A stretch of DNA of 64,000 nucleotides, from NCBI GenBank assembly GCA_965221865.1, contig OZ244918.1, positions 372,001 through 436,000 of the forward strand, given 5' to 3'. A program made the position numbers and the translations under genes. This document shows, one piece after another, positions 1 through 8,033 of the stretch. The notes under the pieces were generated by a model. That model worked only from the letters and a program-made list of their open reading frames with translations, was not told the DNA's origin and did not search any database. Numbering within the stretch: position 1 is the stretch's first letter; the number at the start of each line of letters is the position of its first letter. The stretch is from Poriferisocius sp965221865 (GTDB lineage: Bacteria; Actinomycetota; Acidimicrobiia; Acidimicrobiales; Bin134).

Positions 1-83
1 ATCTTCGGATTCCAGCGACGGGTTTGGTGTCCAAAATGAACCCCAGCATCTAGCAGCTGACGCATTGTCACGACAGGTGCCAT
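1..83 (-). CDS. rpsB: 30S ribosomal protein S2, N-terminal part (cut by window edge)
   Basis: Reading the minus strand from the ATG at 83 gives 27 complete codons beginning MAPVVTMRQLLDAGVHFGHQ and continuing TRRWNPK, which is the very conserved N-terminus of ribosomal protein S2. A strong ribosome binding site (AAGGAG) lies a few bases before the ATG. The rest of the gene is outside the window. S2 is a small-subunit protein needed for translation initiation. Its position after an M23/LytM-family gene and xerC is the usual actinobacterial arrangement (established for the phylum), which supports both the call and the taxonomic reading. The start is secure because the SD and the family N-terminus agree. 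Confidence 0.95.
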   Translation of the reverse strand, partial: MAPVVTMRQLLDAGVHFGHQTRRWNPK

Positions 84-154
84 ATTCTCTCCTTTCCCAG
101 CGGTTCAACGAAACCCGAGGTCAGCACCTAACGGCGACCGTGGGATGCCTCGGG
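84..154 (-). promoter_or_regulatory. rpsB 5' leader with inverted repeat
   Basis: The 133 bases between the LytM-like gene and rpsB hold no gene. On the minus strand a 7-bp inverted repeat (CCCGAGG at 154-148, CCTCGGG at 120-114) brackets about 27 bases and ends roughly 30 bases before the rpsB start, next to its SD. Ribosomal protein genes often carry autoregulatory leaders that bind their own product, so a structured S2 leader is plausible, but that role is inference. A second inverted repeat (AGCCCAC/GTGGGCT, 186-218) overlaps the stop of the upstream gene and lacks a T-run. Confidence 0.3.
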
Positions 155-216
155 CGATAATCATTGCAGGCTGAAACTAATATGCAGCCCACCTCAAACA
201 ATAGCGAACCTGTGGG

Positions 217-810
217 CTATCCAACTAGCCGCACACGCCCAACTGCAAACACATGTGCCGGATCGATGTAGCTATCTCCTACCCGCACGCTAAAGAAAAA
301 ACGCTTAGAAGTGGTGCCCACAATGTGTCCAGCTTCAACTACCTCGCCTTTTCTAACCGTAATTTGAGATAAATATCCGTATGTGGTTCGCAAACCATCG
401 GGGTGCAACAAAGTAACAAAGCGGTTGGCAGCTACTGTACCTGCAAACAACACCTCACCTGGGGCTGCAGCACGCACATGCTGCCCTGGCTCAGGAGCAT
501 ATTCCCAACCACGATTACCCGGTGCTCCAATATGGGCCGGTTGACGAAAATAATCAATAACCTCTGCTTGTAATGCCAGCTGATAGCGCAGTACCTGTGC
601 TTGCGGCGGATCAGCTGATTGAGCTAAAGCTGCATCCCCAAAACTGGACCCCTGTATATGAGCAGCCACCACCAAACTACTCACCCCTATTACAACTACA
701 AAAGCCACACAGAAAAACTTGGCAGATGCAGATGCGATGCGTTTGGCCTTTTTCGTTTGGGCTTTCGCTGGGGTGCTTAGCATTTTATTGCTTGTGCGGA
801 TTGGGCTCAT
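217..810 (-). CDS. Degenerate M23 (LytM/peptidoglycan endopeptidase-like) membrane protein
   Basis: A 197-residue protein with a basic N-terminus, one membrane segment at about residues 31-50 and a LytM-type beta domain at about 95-190 (motif VRAAAPGEVLFAGTV, then LLHPDGLRTTYGYL, then the IDP(A/L) ending). The family's zinc ligands are not visible: the HxGxD position reads NRGWEYA, the Y-x-HL position reads YGYL, and the HLHF motif is replaced by FFFSVRV. It is therefore probably a catalytically dead LytM domain, of the kind that elsewhere acts as a binding partner or activator of cell-wall hydrolases. It lies just downstream of xerC and upstream of rpsB, as its homologues do in other actinobacteria. 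Anchoring outside the membrane is inferred from the topology. Confidence 0.8.
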   Translation of the reverse strand: MSPIRTSNKMLSTPAKAQTKKAKRIASASAKFFCVAFVVVIGVSSLVVAAHIQGSSFGDAALAQSADPPQAQVLRYQLALQAEVIDYFRQPAHIGAPGNRGWEYAPEPGQHVRAAAPGEVLFAGTVAANRFVTLLHPDGLRTTYGYLSQITVRKGEVVEAGHIVGTTSKRFFFSVRVGDSYIDPAHVFAVGRVRLVG

Positions 811-851
811 CTTGTGCCCACAAACGACTCATCTTAGAACTCCAAAAACTG

Positions 852-1913
852 TTAGGCCCGCGGGTGGGTAGCGTGTACCACCTTACGGAGGCGTTCTTTG
901 CTGACATGGGTGTATATCTGCGTGGATGCCAGATCGGAATGGCCTAAAAGCTCTTGCACCTCACGCAGATCAGCACCCCCATCCAAAAGGTGAGTAGCAA
1001 AAGTGTGGCGCAAAGCATGTGGGTTTGTTTTGTGAACAGCACGTCGATCCACTAGCCGCCGCACTGCTTGCGTGTTAAGCGGGCGACCATACAAGTTTAC
1101 AAACACTGCTTGGCCAGCAACTTCTAGATCGGCCATCTCTAAACGCCCCTCACTTAACCATGCTTGCAAAGCTGCAACTGCCAAATCGCTTAGCGGCACT
1201 AATCGCTCTTTTGACCCCTTACCATGAACGGTTAAGCGTTTCTGAGATAACTCTATGTCTGCAATTTGCATTGCGCACACCTCGCTTACCCGTAAACCAC
1301 TGCCGTACAGCAACTCTAAAACCGCATCGTCACGCTGACGGCGAGCCTTGCTGTCTTGCTCAATGGCCGCACGAGGCTTGTCTAAAAGCACCTCCAATTC
1401 CTCTGCACGCAAAACCCGCGGTAAACGTCGCTTACCAGCTGCCACCACAGCACCAATGGTTGGATCCGATGAGATGCGACCGGTTCGCTTTAACCAACGA
1501 AAGTAGCGGCGCAAGCAAGAGGCTTTACGCGCCACAGTTTTGCGGGCATAACCTTGAGTGCTCAAATACGCTAGATACTTACGAACCACTGGGGTTTGCA
1601 CATCACGCGGATCGTCTACGCTAGAGCTGGCCACGCTCACTTTGTTGTTTGCTTGACTGGGTGCTTGCGCTGCCCATTGCACAAAAACGCTTACCTCGCG
1701 CCGGTACATCTGTGCTGTTGCAAGCGACACCGACTTCAAAGAGTCCACAAAATCATCTAAATCCCATGACATCTGCGTACAAGGATACTTGCTCCACGAA
1801 CTTGTCGGAGACCATACCCAAACCCACGCACGCTGCCACGCACGCTGCCACAAGTGTTGCAGCCTCATAAAACCCTGCGTGGTAACCAGCTGAAAAACTT
1901 GCGCTCGGATCAT
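852..1913 (-). CDS. xerC: Tyrosine recombinase XerC
   Basis: A tyrosine recombinase of the XerC/XerD family, which resolves chromosome dimers at dif. The core-binding SAM-like domain begins near MSWDLDDFVDSL. The catalytic domain shows the expected residues: Arg in YGSGLRVSEV, Lys in HGKGSKERLVPL, the HALRHTFATHLL box, Gly-His in LLGHSDLAST and the tyrosine nucleophile in QIYTHVS. The ATG at 1913 overlaps the dprA stop (ATGA) and has an AGGTGG sequence before it, but the first 47 residues are Trp/Arg-rich, unlike the family, and contain a 12-bp DNA repeat. The ATG at 1772 would give 306 residues, the family's usual length, so the true start is uncertain. Last but one of a minus-strand run comM-dprA-xerC-LytM. 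Confidence 0.92.
   Translation of the reverse strand: MIRAQVFQLVTTQGFMRLQHLWQRAWQRAWVWVWSPTSSWSKYPCTQMSWDLDDFVDSLKSVSLATAQMYRREVSVFVQWAAQAPSQANNKVSVASSSVDDPRDVQTPVVRKYLAYLSTQGYARKTVARKASCLRRYFRWLKRTGRISSDPTIGAVVAAGKRRLPRVLRAEELEVLLDKPRAAIEQDSKARRQRDDAVLELLYGSGLRVSEVCAMQIADIELSQKRLTVHGKGSKERLVPLSDLAVAALQAWLSEGRLEMADLEVAGQAVFVNLYGRPLNTQAVRRLVDRRAVHKTNPHALRHTFATHLLDGGADLREVQELLGHSDLASTQIYTHVSKERLRKVVHATHPRA
1825..1851. repeat. Short tandem repeat, 12-bp unit x2
   Basis: The unit CACGCACGCTGC occurs twice in direct succession (1825-1836, 1837-1848) followed by CAC. In the longest xerC frame it encodes the duplicated peptide QRAW. It sits in the part of the frame that has no counterpart in the family, which weakens the case that this part is translated. 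Confidence 0.7.
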
Positions 1914-3145
1914 GGAGCCACCTGCTCAATCCAACGCCCCGACACTGCCACCCATCCACAAGCACGTAGTTCTTCAATTGCACTCGCCACCTGAGCCATC
2001 GTCAAACCGCTGCGAACCCTGATTTGTTCAGCGTTAGCTGGCTGCCAACCCAGCGCTTCTAAAACTTGCAGCCCAACGGCATTAGGTGTTTCCCTAATAT
2101 CGGTTTTAGGAGCTTTAGGCAGCGACTGTCCAAGAGCCAACAACACATCTCGCGCATCTCGACAAGGAGCAGCGCCTTCGGCTAGCAGGTCAAAACAACC
2201 ATCTGAGGCTGCGCTCCGCACAGGCCCGGGCACAGCCATAACGTACTTGTCTCGCTTAAGTGCTTCTATAACCGTGTGCATAGAACCACCTTTGGGATGC
2301 GATTCCACCACTACAACCACAGCAGAAAGACCAGCAATAATGCGATTACGAGCTGGGAACCTCCAACGCTCTGGCGCGGCTCCCAAAGGTGCTTCGCCTA
2401 ATAGCACCCCGACGCTGGCAACAGCGTTCCACAAAGAACGGTTACGCTCGGGATATACCTTGTCTAAGCCACTGCCTACTACGCCAATAGGCGGTGTAGC
2501 TTCGGCTGCCAACGCGCCTGCATGAGCGGCACCGTCGATGCCCAGCGCTAACCCAGATACTACCGCTACACCTGCTTTGGCTAAATCTCGCCCTAAGTCA
2601 AAAGCAACCTCGCTGCCGTAACGAGTGCAGCGACGTGTGCCCACTATGGCAACGCACGGAGCAGAAACCACGTTGAGGTCTCCCTGATGAAATAGCACAA
2701 CAGGAGGCTCCACATCGCCTAACAACAGCTGCGGATAGCTAGGCGTACCCAAAGCTGCAACTCCAATACCCAACTCGCGGTACTTATGCCACAGCTCAGC
2801 TATATCTATATTTGCTGCAAAGCAACGCCAACTCTCTAACCGGGAATCGCTGCCTGCAATCTGTGCTAAATCTTTCGATGCAGATGACCGCAAACAACCC
2901 CACGCAACCTCTGGCGATGCAAAATCCAAAAGAGCTTTGAGTCTTGCCGGGCCAACCTCTGGCAAAGCAGCTAATGCAACCAGCCAGGCTTCTAGGGGCA
3001 ACTCTGTAAGCGAATCAACGTTAACGCTGCTAGCCGCAGCCAACCCAGAATCAGCTAAACCACGCTGTGCAATGGAACTGTCGTATGCATCACAACCAAC
3101 GTGTCCAAAATATTGCTCATTATTAACAAAACAACTACCGGGCAT
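1910..3145 (-). CDS. dprA: DNA processing protein DprA (Smf)
   Basis: A 411-residue DprA/Smf protein, which binds incoming single-stranded DNA and loads RecA during natural transformation. A helix-hairpin-helix-like segment (LPEVGPARLKALL, about 60-75) is followed by the extended Rossmann fold: VAIVGTRRCTRYG, SGLALGIDGAAH, PARNRIIAGLS and HPKGGSMHTV are the diagnostic motifs. A winged-helix (DprA_WH) segment closes the protein, ending VSGRWIEQVAP. The ATG at 3145 overlaps the end of comM by 11 bases and has GAGG about 8 bases upstream, which supports translational coupling. The first 40 or so residues are poorly conserved. Confidence 0.95.
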   Translation of the reverse strand: MPGSCFVNNEQYFGHVGCDAYDSSIAQRGLADSGLAAASSVNVDSLTELPLEAWLVALAALPEVGPARLKALLDFASPEVAWGCLRSSASKDLAQIAGSDSRLESWRCFAANIDIAELWHKYRELGIGVAALGTPSYPQLLLGDVEPPVVLFHQGDLNVVSAPCVAIVGTRRCTRYGSEVAFDLGRDLAKAGVAVVSGLALGIDGAAHAGALAAEATPPIGVVGSGLDKVYPERNRSLWNAVASVGVLLGEAPLGAAPERWRFPARNRIIAGLSAVVVVVESHPKGGSMHTVIEALKRDKYVMAVPGPVRSAASDGCFDLLAEGAAPCRDARDVLLALGQSLPKAPKTDIRETPNAVGLQVLEALGWQPANAEQIRVRSGLTMAQVASAIEELRACGWVAVSGRWIEQVAP

Positions 3146-4706
3146 GAACCAACCTCACCGGATCTTGGGCAACCGTTACCGGCTCGGTTCGCATGAACAA
3201 AGCTTGCGCCACATTGTCGCTGCTTAAAGGTGGCGATTGACCATGTAGATCTGCCATTGTCAACGCCACACGCCGTACCCGCTGAAAACCCCGCACAGTT
3301 AAGCGCCCATCAGCAATGGCTTTAGAAAACAGGTTTTTTGCTCCAGGATCTAGTGGAGCAAACTTTTCTAAAACATTGTCTGGTAGTTCGCTGTTAGCTG
3401 CTACACCACGCTCGTGTGCCACAGCACGAGCTTGATCTACCCGCATCCGTACCTGAGCAGTGGATTCTCCAGGGGTCACATCGAACAACTCGCTAACCTC
3501 TGGGCGACCTACATGGATACGCAAATCAAACCGATCTAACAAAGGGCCGCTTAAACGGCGGGCATAACGTAGCCGAGCTAAAGGGGTGCAACGACACATT
3601 CCCGGCTGTCCCAGCTCTCCACAAGGACAAGGATTCATCGCCCCTACAAGCAAAAACCTAGCAGGAAAAGATGCGTAAGCTGTAGCCCGATTTACCCTGA
3701 TAACCCCTTCTTCAAGGGGTTGTCGCAATGCGTCTAAAGCCTGAGGAGCAAACTCTCCCATCTCGTCTAAAAAAAGTACCCCACCATGAGCACAGCTAAT
3801 AGCCCCTGGCCGCAGCGTTCTGCTGCCACCGCCCACTAACGCAACCATCGAAGCCGAATGGTGGGGTGCTTGCCATGGAGCGAGACGAATGAGCCCATCA
3901 GAGGGTAAATCCAATCCTGCCGCAGAATGAACCATTGTGGCTTCAATAGCAGTGGAGTCATCTAGCAAAGGCAACAAACCTGGCAACCTTCTAGCCAACA
4001 TTGTCTTACCGGCTCCCGGCGGGCCAATCATCAAAAGGTGGTGACCACCCGCTGCAGATACCTCCAACCCTAAACGGGCAATTTGTTGTCCTTTAACATC
4101 GGCTAAATCAGCTACGGCTTCTGAGCCTGCTGAACAAGCAACCAATACAGGATCAGACCACGTCTCATGCCCGTTTAGTGCAGCAACTAACTCCGCTAAC
4201 GTGGCTGGCGAACGTACCAACGGGCCGCTGGCCAGTGCTGCTTCTGCAGCGCTATCAGGTGCTACTACAACCGTGGACTCAGTTAGACAACGCGTTTGGG
4301 GCAGCACCCCAGGTACCCCACGTAACCTACCGTCTAATCCCAACTCAGCTATAAAAGCCATATCGGCAACTAATTCGCCAGACAGCTGTTTATCGGCAAC
4401 TAGCGCTCCAATAGCGATGGCCAAATCCAGCCCAGAGCCTTCTTTGCGAATACCTGATGGGGCCAAGTTGACAGTTATACGACCAGGCGGCCACTTAAGG
4501 CCGCTTGAAAGCAGAGCTGCTCTCACCCGATCGCGCGCTTCTCTACAAGCTGCATCAGGTAAACCCACCACAGTAAAGGTGGGAAGCCCAGACGCAACAT
4601 GTACTTCTACGGCCACTTTATGACCATTAATGCCGGCAAGGACAGCGGCTGAAATTGTGGCTAGCACGAGTTTGTGCTTTCTCGGGGGTATTCCCCGTAC
4701 CAGCAA
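3135..4706 (-). CDS. comM: ComM/YifB family Mg-chelatase-like AAA+ ATPase
   Basis: A 523-residue YifB/ComM protein, a hexameric AAA+ helicase that promotes branch migration during integration of transforming DNA. The N-terminal ribosomal-S5-like domain carries LPTFTVVGLPDAACREARDR and ITVNLAPSGIRKEGSGLDL. The AAA+ module has Walker A GPPGAGKT (about residue 230) and Walker B LFLDEMGEF. A CPCGELGQPGMCRC cysteine cluster and the Mg_chelatase C-terminal domain follow. The TTG at 4706 has an AGAGGA sequence suitably placed before it. A GTG at 4667 (VLATISAAVLAG) would match the commonest family N-terminus. It overlaps dprA and forms the head of the competence/recombination run. Confidence 0.93.
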   Translation of the reverse strand: MLVRGIPPRKHKLVLATISAAVLAGINGHKVAVEVHVASGLPTFTVVGLPDAACREARDRVRAALLSSGLKWPPGRITVNLAPSGIRKEGSGLDLAIAIGALVADKQLSGELVADMAFIAELGLDGRLRGVPGVLPQTRCLTESTVVVAPDSAAEAALASGPLVRSPATLAELVAALNGHETWSDPVLVACSAGSEAVADLADVKGQQIARLGLEVSAAGGHHLLMIGPPGAGKTMLARRLPGLLPLLDDSTAIEATMVHSAAGLDLPSDGLIRLAPWQAPHHSASMVALVGGGSRTLRPGAISCAHGGVLFLDEMGEFAPQALDALRQPLEEGVIRVNRATAYASFPARFLLVGAMNPCPCGELGQPGMCRCTPLARLRYARRLSGPLLDRFDLRIHVGRPEVSELFDVTPGESTAQVRMRVDQARAVAHERGVAANSELPDNVLEKFAPLDPGAKNLFSKAIADGRLTVRGFQRVRRVALTMADLHGQSPPLSSDNVAQALFMRTEPVTVAQDPVRLVHAR

Positions 4707-4774
4707 GGTGTCCTCTAAGGCGGGTCACGAACGCCAATCACACCCTACCCGAAGGTAGTGACAATTACCGCAGA

Positions 4775-5149
4775 CTACAACACCTCGCTGATGTAACGCA
4801 GCACTGCATCGATCTCTGTGGCAGCAAGTGAGCTAGAAAAACCTGGCATGCGGTTCTTACCCTCCGCCACCACCACAGCAGCCGCTGTAAGGTTCGGATA
4901 AGCCTCTAGCAAACGTCCATTGTTAAGGCGAGGTCCAATGGTGTTGCCGCTCCCATCGGCATCATGGCAAGCAACGCAACGATCCATATACACCACCCTA
5001 CCAGCAACAAGCACGGCGTCTATATCCCCATCAGCCCCTACGCTCACCTCTGGTGAAGATGCTGTGCCACAACCTACGGTTGCTAACATTCCCACCAACA
5101 AAACCGATAAAACCGGCCAACGGACTTTTTTCAGCATCACCACTGACAC
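4775..5149 (-). CDS. Lipoprotein c-type cytochrome, small monohaem
   Basis: A 124-residue exported monohaem cytochrome c. The N-terminus has a signal segment ending in a lipobox-like TVGC (Cys at about 27), so it is probably lipid-anchored. The haem-binding motif CVACH follows at about residue 58 and the RMPGF methionine at about 101 is the likely sixth iron ligand. The GPRLNNG segment is typical of class I cytochromes. It should carry electrons at the outer face of the membrane, but no oxidase or reductase partner lies nearby. Either the GTG at 5149 or the ATG at 5137 can be the start. It precedes comM on the same strand with a 68-base gap. Confidence 0.9.
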   Translation of the reverse strand: MSVVMLKKVRWPVLSVLLVGMLATVGCGTASSPEVSVGADGDIDAVLVAGRVVYMDRCVACHDADGSGNTIGPRLNNGRLLEAYPNLTAAAVVVAEGKNRMPGFSSSLAATEIDAVLRYISEVL

Positions 5150-5160
5150 AATACTTACCT

Positions 5161-5271
5161 ATGGGCTTTGATCCCACCCGTCAGCACAAACGCAGTAACT
5201 TTGACTATTGGTTCGTTGCTGCAGGATTGCTTATATGTGTTGCACTTCTGTTGTGGGCTTTGTTTGGCTAA
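5161..5271 (+). CDS. Small single-span membrane protein, 36 residues
   Basis: The ATG at 5161 opens a 36-residue reading frame starting MGFDPTRQHKRSNFDYW with one long hydrophobic segment (residues 18-35) and a stop at 5269. The basic N-terminus and aromatic boundary give a clean inside-to-outside topology. It is divergent from the cytochrome gene with only 11 bases between them and no clear SD, which leaves little room for a promoter and is the main argument against it. The peptide looks like a real membrane protein rather than random translation. Function unknown. Confidence 0.4.
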   Translation: MGFDPTRQHKRSNFDYWFVAAGLLICVALLLWALFG

Positions 5272-5317
5272 GTTGCTTATCTGCGGATATGCCACTAATT
5301 GAGATTGCTCTTTAAGG

Positions 5318-6106
5318 TTAAAGTTTCCTAGTAGCCAAAACAGCAGCTGCAAAACGTTGCCTACAACGGTGCTGAATAAACTGAGCGGCTGATAACTGTC
5401 GATTCAGAAGACCATAAACATTAGCTTTCAACACAAACAAGCGAGCCTCAGAACGGATGGCATCAGCAGTTGGATACACATCTATCCTATCTGCAAGGGA
5501 GCGCAGCTGTCTTGCTTGAGATCGTATGAAATGACGGTTGCAGGTGCCATTTTCTACTGCGCGCCCGATGTCTGTTCGAACCGCCTCATAGGTGTCGGCA
5601 ATATCATCTAACATAGCGCTGGTCAGACTTTCAGGAAACGCCTTTAAACGGTTCTGTGCAGCAAAAGAGGGCAGCGTAATAACCCCATCAGGATAATGTT
5701 CGCTAGCTAGTCTGCTCAGCGCGCAAAATACTGTAGCAGAGGCCAAAAAAATCGCAATAACAGCTATTGCAACAAAAAATGCTGGGTGAGGCTCGCTCTG
5801 TCCAGCAGGACCAGTACAAAACAAGGGCAATGATGTGGCACTCACTGCTATGGCGGCAGATCCCAGCAAGATGGCAGGGTGAGCGCTATCGCCTTGCCAG
5901 CGCACAAATATGGCCCACACTGATCCAGCCGCATAAACCATGGCCATTGCTGTACAGGCGATACACAAAAGTTGCTGTACCCCACCAAGGCTAGAACTGT
6001 TGCCCCAGCCTAAAGGCAGCGAAATGAACGAAACCGAACAACTCGCCAATGCTAGTACCACGGTGGGGTGAGGGTTGCTTAGCATTGCGATGCTTTCGTC
6101 AAGCAC
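5318..6106 (-). CDS. Hypothetical membrane protein with cytoplasmic C-terminal domain
   Basis: A 262-residue protein with about four membrane segments in its first 130 residues (around 12-30, 42-65, 78-98 and 108-128) and then a charged helical domain rich in Arg, Ala and Leu (about 150-262). No catalytic motif was recognised and no family can be named. The start is either the GTG at 6106 or the ATG at 6085. It stands alone, flanked by a 282-base gene-free stretch upstream. Membrane location is inferred from hydrophobicity only. Confidence 0.7.
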   Translation of the reverse strand: MLDESIAMLSNPHPTVVLALASCSVSFISLPLGWGNSSSLGGVQQLLCIACTAMAMVYAAGSVWAIFVRWQGDSAHPAILLGSAAIAVSATSLPLFCTGPAGQSEPHPAFFVAIAVIAIFLASATVFCALSRLASEHYPDGVITLPSFAAQNRLKAFPESLTSAMLDDIADTYEAVRTDIGRAVENGTCNRHFIRSQARQLRSLADRIDVYPTADAIRSEARLFVLKANVYGLLNRQLSAAQFIQHRCRQRFAAAVLATRKL

Positions 6107-6388
6107 GCGCTTATGTGCCTACCCTCCCACAAGCTCATATCGAAAAAAATAGGCTAACCAGCAGAATTGCCTGATGCAACCTATTAGTACCTCGGCTATC
6201 TAAAGACTCTATTGCTTAGTATCTCAAATGCGTGAGGCAAGTGCGTGTGGCAGGGTTGCAGTAATCGCAGCGCAGACACAAACTGTCACTTGCTTCAATA
6301 TCCTTACAAACATGTGGTTTGGCTTGTCAAATACTAACGTCGCTCACGGCTTTAATAGACTTGGTCATACAAGGTGGCTCAATCTACT
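6107..6388. other. Gene-free stretch
   Basis: These 282 bases lie between the end of the PIN-toxin gene and the start of the membrane-protein gene. No open frame with coding character, tRNA-like fold, terminator hairpin or clear promoter was seen on either strand. Confidence 0.5.
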
Positions 6389-6799
6389 CTAAAGCCGTTC
6401 GGGATGCACAAGACCGAAATCAAGTCGGTCGCACATTGGTTCGAAATGGGACAGATTATTGGTAACCAGAGAAAGCTCATGTGTTAAAGCAGTAGCAGCA
6501 ATCCACATATCGTTCTCATCTACCTGATTACAAAAGATTCTTTTGACGCGTCCATACTGTTTAGCAACATCGTAAGTGCCTGGTATCACTATGTAGCGTT
6601 GAAGTATAGTCTGCAATTTTGCAACTCGCGTTTCTCCCCAATTTGCCTTTTCGGCACCGAAATACATTTCACCCACAGTTACGAACGAAATCAACAGCGA
6701 CTTACCCAACAAAAGCGGTGCGAATAACTCAGCTTGAGATCGCTCCCATGCAATATACGAAAGCACATCGGTGTCAACCAGGAGTTCTTCGGATGACAC
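6389..6799 (-). CDS. PIN-domain ribonuclease toxin (VapC type)
   Basis: A 136-residue PIN-domain protein, full length for a VapC toxin. The acidic active-site residues are all present: D9 in LLVDTDVLSYI, E44 in VTVGEMYFGAE, D97 in DENDMWIAATAL, and the TNN segment at 113-115 in the place of the last conserved TxNxxDF motif. PIN toxins cut tRNA or rRNA and are held inactive by a co-encoded antitoxin. The GTG at 6799 begins only 3 bases after the stop of the upstream gene, so the two are co-transcribed and that gene is the expected antitoxin even though it is not a VapB of normal size. Confidence 0.88.
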   Translation of the reverse strand: MSSEELLVDTDVLSYIAWERSQAELFAPLLLGKSLLISFVTVGEMYFGAEKANWGETRVAKLQTILQRYIVIPGTYDVAKQYGRVKRIFCNQVDENDMWIAATALTHELSLVTNNLSHFEPMCDRLDFGLVHPERL

Positions 6800-6802
6800 T
6801 GC

Positions 6803-7708
6803 TTACAACTCAAGGGCGGAGAGAAAAGCTTCTGCTTCCTCATCAGAAATGGTATGATCCTGTATATCCTCGATTCGACTTACGACTTTAACTCCTTGCG
6901 ACTCGGCCAGTTCTTCCAAAGACTGCGAGATCCAGAAATTCTCAAAGTCTGACACCAGTTCCAGCTGCACCGCCGGTGCTATCTTTGAAAGTTCTACTGA
7001 CACTATCGCCGTTGTCGCTTCGTTGTAGGTGATACTCCCTTGGATCTGTGCCTGCTCTCGCAGGGCTCCCTTGATGCTTTTGGCGTGGCTGTCGTCAAAA
7101 CGGACAGCAACTGAGTCTCCGAGCGGTGTCCTCACTCGGGCTGTGTTCTTCTCAAAGTCGGCCTCATAGAGTATCCCGGACAGAGTTCCACTGTCATCAA
7201 TGTGAGTACGTCGCTGAACGGCTCTAGACAACCGACTGCGAGCGTTGGCATTCAGCACCGCCTCGCGTGGCACTTCTCCAGGTTGAACAAAGGCCAACAT
7301 CTCATAGCGCTTGCCGATGTCCAGGTTCTCGGCAAGCTGTTTCAGCACGGCGGCAGCTTCGGGGAAGCCAGTTTCAGAGCCATCAATCACGTCAATGACT
7401 GTGCGGATTGCAGAATCTGCAAGCTGCCGATCGTTCAGAGCCAAGACCTCTTGATCAGAACGCTCATCGGGGGGAGCAAGCTCCAACACCAGACTGCCTT
7501 CCCTGATTGCAGTTAGCCGCAATTTTGTAGCATCAATGATCATCTGAGAGAGCCTTCCTCTGCTGCGGGGGGCTCGTCCAACGATCTGAGCCGCCGTCCG
7601 GCTAACAGCACGATCTACGCTCTCAAGAAGACAAGCAAGGTCAGATGCGTAAACCTCGCCAAGCTTAGCATCGTCCCCAGTGAGGCGAAGAACAAGCCGA
7701 GCAGCCAT
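6803..7708 (-). CDS. Large putative antitoxin partner of the PIN toxin (301 residues)
   Basis: No named family is recognised with certainty. The start is the ATG at 7708 because AAGGAG stands 8 bases before it; a start 30 bases further upstream has no such signal. Visible layout: an N-terminal alpha/beta part (MAARLVLRLTGDDAKLGEVY, about 1-100), a helical middle, a small beta-barrel-like part (about 185-250, GILYEADFEKNTARVRTPLG) and an acidic C-terminal tail (SLEELAESQGVKVV, then SDEEAEAFLSALEL). The tail resembles the toxin-binding tails of antitoxins. The gene lies 3 bases before the PIN toxin, which makes an antitoxin role the leading inference. It is about four times longer than a typical VapB and shows no obvious RHH, AbrB or HTH DNA-binding motif. 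Confidence 0.65.
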   Translation of the reverse strand: MAARLVLRLTGDDAKLGEVYASDLACLLESVDRAVSRTAAQIVGRAPRSRGRLSQMIIDATKLRLTAIREGSLVLELAPPDERSDQEVLALNDRQLADSAIRTVIDVIDGSETGFPEAAAVLKQLAENLDIGKRYEMLAFVQPGEVPREAVLNANARSRLSRAVQRRTHIDDSGTLSGILYEADFEKNTARVRTPLGDSVAVRFDDSHAKSIKGALREQAQIQGSITYNEATTAIVSVELSKIAPAVQLELVSDFENFWISQSLEELAESQGVKVVSRIEDIQDHTISDEEAEAFLSALEL

Positions 7709-8033
7709 ATTACCATCTCCTTCTGCGTCCGACCGCATAGCTTACACAGCTCATCAAGTAAGCCGAAAGCAAATCTACGCGTTTCTATTCTAGATCAAGC
7801 AAACAACAGATCGCTGATTGTGCCCAATCTAACCCCAAGCCTCAATACGCTGATTGCAGCAACCGCACTAGCCAACAATTTGACTGAAGAGAATCGAGCG
7901 TCGATCCCCTGAGAAGGTCTCTAAAGCACTAACTGCAAGAGCTTTGGACACTTAGGTCCGACCTAAAAAGTTATTTTGACAACAAAGAGATCATATACAC
8001 AGCGTGGTTGATGTGTAGAGTTAGATAATACGA
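7709..8033. other. Gene-free divergent intergenic region
   Basis: About 325 bases between two divergent toxin-antitoxin loci. A 15-base interrupted palindrome, TTAGGTCCGACCTAA, lies at 7952-7966 and a TTGACA hexamer at 7976-7981, but no well-spaced -10 element follows it. A TAGATAAT-like sequence stands just before the ATG at 8034, where a leaderless start would need it. No coding or RNA gene was seen. Confidence 0.4.

Noticed and set aside
7952..8004. TTAGGTCCGACCTAA palindrome and TTGACA hexamer as an antitoxin promoter/operator
   Set aside because: No -10 element stands at the right distance and the palindrome is short and about 70 bases from the gene; kept only as a remark.
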